A stretch of 12,694 bases of DNA from Treponema sp. Its GTDB lineage: Bacteria > Spirochaetota > Spirochaetia > Treponematales > Treponemataceae. Positions 5,733 through 12,694 of this stretch are shown here, in pieces; the first letter of the stretch is position 1; every line of letters starts with the position of its first letter. The translations under genes were made by a program, and so were the position numbers. The stretch lies in the NCBI GenBank assembly GCA_024691265.1, contig JAILNT010000430.1:1-12694 (forward strand), in the 5' to 3' direction. The notes under the pieces were generated by a model, which worked only from the letters and a program-made list of their open reading frames with translations, was not told the DNA's origin and ran no database searches.

Positions 5733-7652
5733 TTAATTATCAAGCTGCTGAAAATTAACTTCAAGATTAGGAATATCAATTTTTCCAACCTTAACTTTTA
5801 TAACTCCATTAAGTTCAACTTTTCCATTTGGAACAAGATTTGTTTCAAGGGCAAGAGAAGGAATCATAAACTTCGGCATTTTACCAGTTAAATCCACACA
5901 AACGGCGTCTCCAGTCCAGTCTGGATTTTGTAAAAGATACACTAAAGTCCAATGTAAATCGCTTTTTCGTTCAGCCTTTACACAAGCACCCATAGCGGCA
6001 TCTCCTGCACTAACCCTTTCAAGCATGGTATCTTTATCTATAAGCTTTCTGCCATCAATAAAAGCTCTAAGCTGTTCATGTGCAATTAAATCGCTATAAC
6101 GTCTTAAAGGAGAAGTAACCTGTGTGTACATGGAAATACCAAGACCACTATGAACTCCCGGAGTAATTCCCACAGAACGGCGGTGCATACATCTTCTTAA
6201 AGCGTACTGACCGGCAAGTCCTTCAGGAAGTGAAGAAGGAATATCAGGAGCTTCCTGACTTACATAAGGGAAAGGTATTTGATTCTTAAAAGCAAAACGG
6301 GCAGCACCTTCTCCGGCTAAAAGCATCATTTCACGAACAACTAAAGCACTTTCAGGGTGTGGAGGATTTTCAATAGAAACCTTTTTAGTTTCTGCATCTA
6401 CCATAATATGAACTTCAGGTAAATCTATCTGAACCGCTCCGGCTTTGTTTCTTTTTTCTATATTACGGCGGGCAATATCATAAAGAGGAGCAAGTTCCGG
6501 GCTTTCTTTTCTTTCATCTGCACTAGAATAGGTTAAGCGTTCAACTTTTACCCAGGTTTTCAAAACGGCACATTCCTGCACATTACAATCTTCATCGAGA
6601 GTAAGGCGGAAGCTTAATGCACGGCTTTTTTCTGTAAGCCCTAAAGCATAATCCTGCAAAGCATCTTCGCTAAGCATGCGGCTTGCACCCTCTGGAATAT
6701 AAAGAGTTGCTCCCCTGTCCCTTGCCATTTTATCAATAGAACTATCGGGCATTACGGTAGAAGCCGGGTCTGCAATATGTACCCACACATATTTACCATC
6801 ATAAGCTATAGCGTCATCAGGGTCTGTAGACCATTCATTATCAATAGCATAGCTCACGCCTTCCACTTCAAGCCTTTCTTCTTCTGGAGGAGATGAAAGA
6901 CCTTCAGAAGCCGACTTCATAGAAAGTCCCCAGCGAATAGGATAAGGATTTCTTGTTATATTCCATGCACCACAATCAAGCAGCACTTTATGAGCATTTT
7001 CAGGAGTTTCTGCAAGGTGTATTTCTTTTAATGTTTTAGAATGTTCACTTTTTCCCAATGCTAAAGACTCAATATCGCCAATATACTTAAAATCATCAGG
7101 GAGATTAAGCTTTTTCTCTTTGAGCCTTTTTAGGAATTCAGCCCTTAATTCTTCTTCTTTGCCCTTATTTTCAGCCTTCTGAACAAGAGCTTCAACTTCG
7201 CTTTCTGTTCTTGGAACAAAAGAAAGAGGAGTAGAACTTTCATTAAAATAGAAAGTATTTTTCAATGCTGTATAAAAAGCCCACGAATCTTTAGCCTCTA
7301 ATTCACCTAAAGCCAAAGAAGCTAAATCTTCAAAAGAGATTTCCTCATTTGCAGATTCTTCATCAGAACGAAGTAACTCATAAGCTTCTTTTATCTTGTC
7401 TGTAAAGCTTGCCGCATCAACTTTCAAAAGCTCACTTAGAGAAGAAAGGGGGTCTTGAGAAACAGCAGAAGAATGAAGCAGAACAAAATCTTTATCTCTT
7501 ACTTTTTGGCTTCCATATTGTGCCTTTTTTCCAGTAGAAGTTGCAGGAGATACACAAAACTGAATTGTATATTTTTCTCCGGCAGCAGACGCACACTCAG
7601 TAATAATAGCAGGTGCCTTTTTATAAAGCACAACGGAATTCTTTGAAATCAT
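5733..7652 (-). CDS. RNase II/RNase R family 3'-5' exoribonuclease (RNB domain)
   Basis: The protein degrades single-stranded RNA processively from the 3' end in the cytoplasm, taking part in mRNA turnover and RNA maturation. The RNB active site is intact: AIDNEWSTDPDDAI (269-282) supplies Asp271, Asp277, Asp279 and Asp280, with the same spacing as the four catalytic aspartates of E. coli RNase II. TSPLRRYSDLIAHEQL (513-528) supplies the conserved arginine (Arg517). Residues 1-60 look like a small beta-barrel domain and about 75-200 a mostly helical charged region. The C-terminal 70 residues are a short, divergent S1-like RNA-binding segment. At 639 residues it is the size of RNase II rather than the longer RNase R, but assignment within the family is uncertain. 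No Shine-Dalgarno sequence precedes the ATG, and a good promoter -10 lies six bases before it. Confidence 0.93.
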   Translation of the reverse strand: MISKNSVVLYKKAPAIITECASAAGEKYTIQFCVSPATSTGKKAQYGSQKVRDKDFVLLHSSAVSQDPLSSLSELLKVDAASFTDKIKEAYELLRSDEESANEEISFEDLASLALGELEAKDSWAFYTALKNTFYFNESSTPLSFVPRTESEVEALVQKAENKGKEEELRAEFLKRLKEKKLNLPDDFKYIGDIESLALGKSEHSKTLKEIHLAETPENAHKVLLDCGAWNITRNPYPIRWGLSMKSASEGLSSPPEEERLEVEGVSYAIDNEWSTDPDDAIAYDGKYVWVHIADPASTVMPDSSIDKMARDRGATLYIPEGASRMLSEDALQDYALGLTEKSRALSFRLTLDEDCNVQECAVLKTWVKVERLTYSSADERKESPELAPLYDIARRNIEKRNKAGAVQIDLPEVHIMVDAETKKVSIENPPHPESALVVREMMLLAGEGAARFAFKNQIPFPYVSQEAPDIPSSLPEGLAGQYALRRCMHRRSVGITPGVHSGLGISMYTQVTSPLRRYSDLIAHEQLRAFIDGRKLIDKDTMLERVSAGDAAMGACVKAERKSDLHWTLVYLLQNPDWTGDAVCVDLTGKMPKFMIPSLALETNLVPNGKVELNGVIKVKVGKIDIPNLEVNFQQLDN

Positions 7653-7658
7653 ATATTA

Positions 7659-7687
7659 ACTATATTAGAAAGCCCTGTTTTTTACAA
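7659..7687 (-). promoter_or_regulatory. Sigma-70-type promoter of the exoribonuclease gene (possible leaderless mRNA)
   Basis: On the minus strand, TTGTAA (7682-7687) and TATAGT (7659-7664) are separated by exactly 17 bases. The -10 ends six bases before the ATG, so the predicted transcription start coincides with the A of the start codon (7652). The absence of any ribosome site between them agrees with a leaderless message. Confidence 0.6.
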
Positions 7688-7691
7688 TAAC

Positions 7692-7709
7692 AAATACTAG
7701 CTTGTATTT
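7692..7709. repeat. Near-perfect 18-bp palindrome upstream of the exoribonuclease promoter
   Basis: AAATACTAGCTTGTATTT is palindromic apart from one central T/T pair. It lies four bases upstream of the -35 and is flanked by two copies of TACAATAA (7683-7690 and 7713-7720). It has the size and position of a dimeric repressor or activator site. No regulator can be named. Confidence 0.4.
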
Positions 7710-7731
7710 TTCTACAATAAAATTCAGCAAT

Positions 7732-7775
7732 AAAAAAAACGGCAGCTCCCGATTTATTAAAAAGGAAACTGCCGT
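7732..7775 (-). terminator. Rho-independent terminator of the rhamnogalacturonan lyase gene
   Basis: In the minus-strand RNA, ACGGCAGTTTCC pairs with GGGAGCTGCCGU as a 12-bp stem whose two imperfect positions are G-U pairs. A run of eight U residues follows (A-run 7732-7739). It lies 28 bases after the lyase stop. A T-run at 7782-7789 on the other side adds symmetry, but no plus-strand gene enters here. Confidence 0.93.
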
Positions 7776-7803
7776 CATTCTTTTTTTTAGCTTATGCTAA
7801 AAA

Positions 7804-10722
7804 TTACTTACCATTTGTGTAATGCATTACAGGAACAGGAATCTGTCCTTTAAGCACTTTAACCTTAATGTCTTCGCCAAGGTAGAAGCCAAGACATGTA
7901 GGCTGGTTATATGCACTCTGCTGCCAGCCAACAGAATTGCGGTATACAGGGTCGTGCATCAATGTATACAAGCGATACTTTGTAGGGAGTGTTGTTGTAT
8001 AAATGCGAAGCTCTGTATCATCAGCAGAAGCCATTACAACTTCTTCACGCCAGTCACCAAGGATATCAGCCTGAAGTGTAGGTGTTGCCTTTGTACCGTT
8101 ACAACTGTGTGTTCCAGAGAACTTCTTCATAGATTCAGAAGAACCTGAAAGTTCATTGAACTTTGTGATTTCTGTATCATTCAAAAGTTCATGGAGCAAA
8201 TCTCCGTCCCAGTAAAGCTTGAAGTTACAAGAAAGCTTTGCATTTCTCCAGCTGTCAACAACAACTTCACCCCTGCCGTTATAAACTGCTCCACCAGTTG
8301 CAGCATTGCCACCAGCAGCAGCCCAGAATTCATAGCCAGGATTTGAAGTGATATTTGCAGCCATACCACGACCTGCATCTTTAGAAGCGAAATATGCGAA
8401 CTGTGTTTCACCAGTTGCAGCATCATGCATTTCCAAAGAAGCTACAGCAGGAACTTCATGAGGTCCAAAGAGGTAAAGTCCTTCAACATCTGGGAAGAAC
8501 TGTCCAACATGGCTTGCATCACCGTGAGAACCAAGCTCTCTCTGCTGTTCACCGTCCATAACATACATCAAAGAACCGTCATGGTCGATTGAAACGCTAC
8601 CAAGAGAAACTTCATCAAAGCCGTCATTGTCGAAATCTGCAACAATCAAGCTATGGTTACCCATGTGTTCTGCATTCTTATAGCCGTTATCAGTATCAAA
8701 TGCCCATCTCTTTACGATTTTTCCGCCTTCAACACCGTAAGCTACAACAGCTGTACGTGCATAATATCCACGATTGAATACAGCAGAAGCGTGAACACCG
8801 TCAAAATATCCAATACCACTATTGAAGCGGTCTGAACGGTTGTACCATGTATCACCCCAGCTCTTACCGTGGTCGCCAGGAACCTTTTCCAATGGGAATT
8901 CGAAGTTTGTAGTATCAATGATTGTACCGTCGCTATCGAAACATGTAATATATTCAGGACCGCCGATAATGTGTCCGTTTGGAACATCATTGCCGTTCTT
9001 GTCCTTTACATAAAGCTGTACATATTTTCCAGCATCAGCAGCATTACCTACAACACCAAGTACCTTATTCTTGTCGAACTTGCCGTTTGCATCAGCACCG
9101 TAAACTGTAGTGCCATCAGCAGTCTTTAAGAATACTTCGCTCTTTCCGTCGCCATCGAAATCGGCTACAGAAATCTGGTTATAGTGAGCTCCAGATGTGA
9201 GGTTCAAGCCCATGTCGATACGCCACAAAAGTTTTCCGTCAAGAGTATAAGCATCAAATAAAGTTGGTGCTGTCAAAGCCTGCTGACTTGAGTCAATAGC
9301 ATTCTTTGGATACCACTTTACGATAATTTCGTATCTGCCGTCTCCAGTTAAATCTCCAACAGTTGCATCATTCAAAGAATAAGAATACTTTTCACCAATT
9401 GCATTTACACCATCTTCTGGCTTCTGCACTTTAATAGGAAGATAATCTTTATCTGTTGCTGTAATTTCGTGGCGTTCTGTTTCTTTACCGTTTACCTTAG
9501 TAATAAGAGTATACTTGCTGCCAGCCTTGCCCTTTACATCAAGATAATTTGTTACTTTAAGATTCTTTCCAACCTTCTTACCCTTTTCGTTAAGAACGTC
9601 GAATGTAATATTTTCATTATATTCACTTGCAAGAAGTCTCCAGCTGAGGAAAATACCCTTTTCAGCGTGAGATGCAACAAGACCTCTGTCAAGCCATTCT
9701 GTCTGTCTGTTTGAAGTTTCAGGAACAGGAAGACGATTGTATACATACTGAACAACAGTTTTATTCAAGTCGTTTGTAAACTTGTTTGTTGTTTTAATCT
9801 GTCCTTCAAAAGCGTAAACACCGTCTTTTTTAGCGTCCCATTTATTGTCGCCAATATTCTTCCAGTTTTCAATCTGTGCTGTAACGCTTGTACCGTTTGC
9901 AAGTTCTGCATTAACAGAAGAAGCAAGACCGATAGAAGCTGTATCAGCATTTGCATCTCCCACATAAATACGCTTATAAGGGAGCTGTGAAACTGTTGTG
10001 ATAGAATTTGCTGCAATTGGTTCTACAGAGAAATCTACGTTATCGAGATAAGTTTTCCATGTGATATTGTTTCCAGAAGTACGAACGCCTTCGATTTTAA
10101 GCTGGGCGATTGTACCATTGAAACCTGTACCATTCATGCTTGTAGTAAATTCTTCTGTATCTCCTGTGTCCTTCTGGGTTACTTTTCCCTTGAGTTCATT
10201 TGTAGCAATATCAAAATTTAATTCTACAGAATACCATGTTTCAGGATTTGTAAATTTAGTATTTGTACCACCGTTAGAACCTACAGACCAGGCAAGAGGA
10301 GCTTTATTGGTGTTATTCAATGTGAAAGCAGTTTTTCCAATGCCGTCATAAAGACGTACCTGTCCGCCGTTTTCCTGTGATTTATCTGTATCGTTTACTT
10401 TTCCAGGGAACCAGTCGAACTTTACATGGATACTCTTTCCCATTATAACTTTGTCGAATTTCTTTGTTGCAACACGGCCACCAGACTGGTTTTCCATGTA
10501 GAATTCAAGCTTTTTACTTGCATTTCCTGCAACATCTTTATTATTGATTCCAAGTGTTGCTGCATTTGTTGTGAATGCCCATGGAGACTTTGAAGATTCG
10601 CCTTCAAAATCGCAAGACTGAGCCTTTTCAAGCTCCTGTGCATTCAAGAAAGAACAGGCTGAAAGAAGAACAGCAGCAGATGCTACAGTCTTACCTATTT
10701 TTCGCATACGGTTTTTTTTCAT
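7804..10722 (-). CDS. Exported rhamnogalacturonan lyase (PL11 type) with N-terminal beta-sandwich and Ig-like domains
   Basis: The catalytic region (about 340-972) matches polysaccharide lyase family 11, which cleaves the rhamnose-galacturonic acid backbone of pectin by beta-elimination. Diagnostic stretches are RGLVASHAEKGIFLSWRLL (346-364), VGDLTGDGRYEIIVKWYP (455-472), AHYNQISVADFDGDGKSEV (512-530) with KTADGT, and a later VADFDNDGFDEV (694-705). The D-x-DGDG loops are calcium-binding sites of the eight-bladed propeller. Residues 35-235 form a carbohydrate-binding-like beta-sandwich (starting SCDFEGES, ending YLDNVDFSVEP), and 240-335 look Ig-like. The N-terminus (MKKNRMRKIGK, then a short hydrophobic stretch) is a signal peptide. 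It contains LLSAC (Cys23), a possible lipobox, so the enzyme may be lipid-anchored; cleavage after LNA (28) is the alternative. GAGGT six bases upstream supports the ATG at 10722. It is monocistronic with its own terminator. Confidence 0.93.
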   Translation of the reverse strand: MKKNRMRKIGKTVASAAVLLSACSFLNAQELEKAQSCDFEGESSKSPWAFTTNAATLGINNKDVAGNASKKLEFYMENQSGGRVATKKFDKVIMGKSIHVKFDWFPGKVNDTDKSQENGGQVRLYDGIGKTAFTLNNTNKAPLAWSVGSNGGTNTKFTNPETWYSVELNFDIATNELKGKVTQKDTGDTEEFTTSMNGTGFNGTIAQLKIEGVRTSGNNITWKTYLDNVDFSVEPIAANSITTVSQLPYKRIYVGDANADTASIGLASSVNAELANGTSVTAQIENWKNIGDNKWDAKKDGVYAFEGQIKTTNKFTNDLNKTVVQYVYNRLPVPETSNRQTEWLDRGLVASHAEKGIFLSWRLLASEYNENITFDVLNEKGKKVGKNLKVTNYLDVKGKAGSKYTLITKVNGKETERHEITATDKDYLPIKVQKPEDGVNAIGEKYSYSLNDATVGDLTGDGRYEIIVKWYPKNAIDSSQQALTAPTLFDAYTLDGKLLWRIDMGLNLTSGAHYNQISVADFDGDGKSEVFLKTADGTTVYGADANGKFDKNKVLGVVGNAADAGKYVQLYVKDKNGNDVPNGHIIGGPEYITCFDSDGTIIDTTNFEFPLEKVPGDHGKSWGDTWYNRSDRFNSGIGYFDGVHASAVFNRGYYARTAVVAYGVEGGKIVKRWAFDTDNGYKNAEHMGNHSLIVADFDNDGFDEVSLGSVSIDHDGSLMYVMDGEQQRELGSHGDASHVGQFFPDVEGLYLFGPHEVPAVASLEMHDAATGETQFAYFASKDAGRGMAANITSNPGYEFWAAAGGNAATGGAVYNGRGEVVVDSWRNAKLSCNFKLYWDGDLLHELLNDTEITKFNELSGSSESMKKFSGTHSCNGTKATPTLQADILGDWREEVVMASADDTELRIYTTTLPTKYRLYTLMHDPVYRNSVGWQQSAYNQPTCLGFYLGEDIKVKVLKGQIPVPVMHYTNGK

Positions 10723-10860
10723 TAGGTAACCTCACTTTGCTAATGCTTTTTATACTTTTTATAAAATGATAGGGCTGAAATTTCATATTCGCCCACCTTA
10801 AAACAGCAATTTTAGCACATATCCGTCATTATTAATCTAACTTCATGCTATACTGTATTA
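10723..10860 (-). promoter_or_regulatory. Leader and promoter region of the lyase gene
   Basis: This stretch carries the GAGGT ribosome site and an exact 9-base tandem repeat (TATAAAAAG twice, 10746-10763, minus strand). It also has a small hairpin, GGGC/GCCC with GAA/TTC (10772-10794). No convincing -35/-10 pair was found. A TATAAT at 10857-10862 on the minus strand has no acceptable -35. Expression may depend on an activator, which would suit a pectin-induced gene, but this is inference. Confidence 0.35.
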
Positions 10861-10950
10861 TACCCCCTATCAATTCCCCTTAGAGAGGAGTTGATAGCCG
10901 GGGGGAAGGATAAATAAAAAGCCCTGAAGCAAAGAGCCACAGGGCTTTAA
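10861..10950 (+). ncRNA. Candidate plus-strand structured small RNA
   Basis: An extended -10 element TGCTATACT (10846-10854, plus strand) predicts a start near 10861. A hairpin follows at once: CTATCAATTCC (10867-10877) pairs with GGAGTTGATAG (10887-10897), extended by CCCC with GGGG across a two-base bulge. The single imperfect position is U-G in the plus RNA but A-C in the minus RNA, favouring the plus strand. A second 9-bp hairpin (10918-10948) is followed by only three U residues. No -35 is seen. Speculative. Confidence 0.3.
10911..10948 (-). terminator. Rho-independent terminator of the surface-protein gene
   Basis: AAAGCCCTG (10918-10926) and CAGGGCTTT (10940-10948) form a perfect 9-bp stem. 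In the minus direction a U-rich tail follows (complement of TAAATAAAAA, 10911-10920). It lies about 55 bases after the stop codon at 11003-11005. Confidence 0.88.
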
Positions 10951-10952
10951 GA

Positions 10953-10996
10953 AATAAGCGTTAAAAAGACTCCTTATAACTTATTTAACACTTATT
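10953..10996 (-). other. 13-bp hairpin in the 3' untranslated region of the surface-protein gene
   Basis: AATAAGCGTTAAA (10953-10965) pairs with TTTAACACTTATT (10984-10996). The one imperfect position is a G-U pair in the minus-strand RNA and a C-A mismatch in the plus RNA, so the structure belongs to the minus transcript. It starts six bases after the stop codon and is followed by the terminator, giving a two-hairpin 3' end. Confidence 0.55.
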
Positions 10997-11002
10997 CCTG
11001 AT

Positions 11003-12694
11003 TTATTCATAAATTACAAAGTCATCAAGACATTGAACTGCATTATATCTTCCACATAACATATGGAGACCTACAATGTTATAAGCTGTAGCTGTAGGAG
11101 TTACAGAAGTTTCTTCAAGTACAGTATTTCCATCTTCATCTGTAATAGAAACTGTTACAGGAGAATCTTCTGAAGATGAATCTATAGAAATTACAAAATT
11201 ATAGAATTCACCTGCAGTAAGTGTTACATAATCTGATGAAGAACCATTTATATACCAGTTAGTAGAACCACCTGCTGCACTCAAAGCAAACAAATAAGAA
11301 GAAGCTGCAGTATTTGCACTACCTCCTCCAGGGAAACTATTTGCAATAGCAACCTGTGAAGACTTTGCACTATCAGTACCAGCTGTTAAAGCTGCCTTGA
11401 AAGCTACAACATAGGTACCTGCAGCTTTTGTTGCATTAAAGTTATAAGCTCTATCATTAACATTTCCAGGAGCAACCTGTAAATAGCTATTATTATCAGC
11501 AGTTTCAATAGTTACAGTCGATGTACTAAGATTTCTTATATTTCCGATTGATGTAACATCAATATCATCAGATTCAAAATCCTGTACGAAAGCCAAAGAT
11601 GTTGCAATATGAGCTGTATCTGTCTGTGTAATTGTGATTGGAGAAGCAACTACACCAGAAGCTGTTGTAAGACTTACTTCCCCTGTAGGAGCTGTTGTAT
11701 AGCTAATCTTTACAGGAACTAATGTTGCACCGGCAGAAACGGCAGAAACGGCAACTGCTGTAACATCAGTTGAACCTATTGTACCTGTTGCTACTGTGTC
11801 GCCTGCAGAAAGAGAAGTAGCCAATGATACGCTTTCATCGAAGGCTGCAAGATTAATTACTGTAGTGTACACGCTTGCACTTGTATCGCTTCCTGTTGCT
11901 GTAACTACATCGCTTGCAGAAGGGTATGTAAGATAGCTCTTATAGCCTAATGCATAAGAAATAGTAGTAGATATTGGAAGAGTTCCGCTTCCAAGATTTG
12001 TTCCTGCTGCATCAAGAGAGAATGAAAGAGTACCAGTTATATCATCAGCACTGCTTTCAAGGTCTTTAGAAACAGAAACTTTGAATGTAGCAGAAGCTAA
12101 ATCCTCTGCAATAGTCCAGTCACTAATTGTTGGAGTAAGACCATTAGGATCATCTGTAACAGTAAGAACATCAGAACTAACGCTTGTGCTAGAGAAAGTT
12201 GCGTGTCCTAAAGTTAATGTGATAGTGTCGCTTGTACAAGTTGCATCAACTGTTCCATATCCTGTTACTGAAAGTGAAGAAGCAGTTATAGAAGCTGTAC
12301 CGCCATTTATTACATAGCTAGGCTTTGTTACACAAGAAAGAGAATCTGTAACATCTGTAATAGCTCCAGAAGCCAATGTAAATGTAAGCTCTCCTTCCTC
12401 GTAGGTATTGGTTGCAGGTGTTCCAGAAATTGTTACTACACAAGAAGAAGTTGTAACGCTAGAAACTGCTACAGAAATTGTTCCTAAATCATCGCCTACT
12501 GTATCAGCACTGTCTGTTACAGTGATATAACCTTGAAGAGTTGAAGCATCTGTAGTTGCAAATTCAAGCCCTTCCAAAGAGATTGTATACTCCTGGCTAA
12601 AGCTTTCAGAAGGTGTTACGCTAAGGCTTGTGTCTGTAACGTCTGCACCCTTAAAGAGATATGAACCACCATTTGCAGAAACAGCAGAACGACT
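11003..12694 (-). CDS. Large Ser/Thr-rich surface or secreted protein with tandem Ig-like repeats and C-terminal beta-sandwich (N-terminus cut by window edge)
   Basis: The frame is open from the right edge to TAA at 11003-11005, giving 563 visible residues; the start lies outside the window. The upper two-thirds are Ser/Thr/Val-rich beta-repeats of about 120 residues. NGGSYLF...TSLSVTP...YTISLEGLEF is echoed by NGGTASI...SSLSVTG...TITLTLGHATF, and a weaker third copy contains TDVTAVAVSAVSAG. The last 200 residues form a different domain, starting VQDFESDDID and ending AVQCLDDFVIYE. It resembles the beta-sandwich at the N-terminus of the neighbouring lyase. Such architecture fits an adhesin or a modular polysaccharide-binding protein or enzyme whose catalytic part would lie upstream. 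No catalytic motif is visible, so no enzymatic function is assigned. Cysteines occur sparsely (for example SSCVVT, SLSCVT, DATCTSD). Confidence 0.88.
   Translation of the reverse strand, partial: SRSAVSANGGSYLFKGADVTDTSLSVTPSESFSQEYTISLEGLEFATTDASTLQGYITVTDSADTVGDDLGTISVAVSSVTTSSCVVTISGTPATNTYEEGELTFTLASGAITDVTDSLSCVTKPSYVINGGTASITASSLSVTGYGTVDATCTSDTITLTLGHATFSSTSVSSDVLTVTDDPNGLTPTISDWTIAEDLASATFKVSVSKDLESSADDITGTLSFSLDAAGTNLGSGTLPISTTISYALGYKSYLTYPSASDVVTATGSDTSASVYTTVINLAAFDESVSLATSLSAGDTVATGTIGSTDVTAVAVSAVSAGATLVPVKISYTTAPTGEVSLTTASGVVASPITITQTDTAHIATSLAFVQDFESDDIDVTSIGNIRNLSTSTVTIETADNNSYLQVAPGNVNDRAYNFNATKAAGTYVVAFKAALTAGTDSAKSSQVAIANSFPGGGSANTAASSYLFALSAAGGSTNWYINGSSSDYVTLTAGEFYNFVISIDSSSEDSPVTVSITDEDGNTVLEETSVTPTATAYNIVGLHMLCGRYNAVQCLDDFVIYE

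Noticed and set aside
7776..7801. Plus-strand terminator or second hairpin (TTAGCTTATGCTAA)
   Set aside because: No plus-strand gene reads into it, and the G-U pattern of the neighbouring main stem assigns that terminator to the minus strand.
10061..10351. Plus-strand frame of 96 codons inside the lyase gene
   Set aside because: It is antisense to a well-conserved coding region with no start signals; the same applies to the other overlapping frames in 7822-10643.
10857..10862. Perfect TATAAT on the minus strand as the lyase promoter
   Set aside because: No hexamer 16-18 bases upstream resembles a -35 and the upstream bases belong to a hairpin. It is left as a possibility only.
11003..12577. 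Surface-protein gene starting at the TTG at 12577
   Set aside because: The same frame is open for 39 more codons to the window edge, with repeat sequence matching the downstream copy, and no ribosome site lies at the TTG. The gene is truncated by the window, not started there.
1..12694. UGA reassigned to a sense codon in this organism
   Set aside because: Only one in-frame TGA occurs across several thousand codons of clear genes; TGG is used normally for Trp and GGN for Gly, so a general code change is not supported.

Overview
The window looks like part of a spirochaete chromosome, most likely a Treponema-type species from a plant-fibre-rich gut or rumen. This rests on two things seen in the sequence. 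First, a flagellar block encodes a spirochaete-type FlbB, FliK, FlgD and FlgE, and the hook protein carries the Lys/Cys pair used for the spirochaete hook crosslink. Second, there is a pectin-backbone lyase of the rhamnogalacturonan lyase type (PL11). The species assignment is inference. Every gene lies on the minus strand, so transcription runs from high to low coordinates. All observable gene ends use TAA.

Layout in transcription order. Positions 12694-11003: the C-terminal part of a large Ser/Thr-rich surface or secreted protein with tandem Ig-like repeats and a terminal beta-sandwich domain, followed by a 3' hairpin and a terminator. Positions 11002-10723: a 280-base intergenic stretch with a possible plus-strand structured RNA and the leader of the next gene. 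Positions 10722-7804: an exported 972-residue PL11 rhamnogalacturonan lyase with its own strong terminator. Positions 7652-5733: an RNase II/R-family exoribonuclease whose likely promoter sits so close to the ATG that its mRNA may be leaderless. Positions 5633-1445: flbB, fliK, flgD and flgE, which encode motor collar, hook length control, hook cap and hook. A sigma-28-like promoter precedes this block and a strong intrinsic terminator ends it. Positions 1332-1: the start of an exported protein with a degenerate peptidase-like region and a probable beta-propeller.

The four flagellar genes form one assembly module. FlbB is a membrane-anchored periplasmic motor component, FlgD caps the growing hook, FlgE is the hook subunit, and FliK measures hook length. 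The most striking anomaly is an in-frame TGA in flgE at 1613-1615. The reading frame continues past it with the entire conserved C-terminal hook segment (55 residues) and then a normal TAA. As written, the gene gives a 407-residue product lacking the D0 helix needed for hook assembly. This could be a real nonsense mutation, a base-call error, or, much less likely, a recoded codon.

Several RNA-level features stand out because their imperfect stems become fully or nearly fully paired, using G-U pairs, on one strand only. These are a hairpin that buries the fliK ribosome binding site, a 21-bp hairpin just after the exoribonuclease gene that overlaps the flagellar promoter, a promoter nested beside the flgE terminator, and a plus-strand hairpin at 10863-10905.
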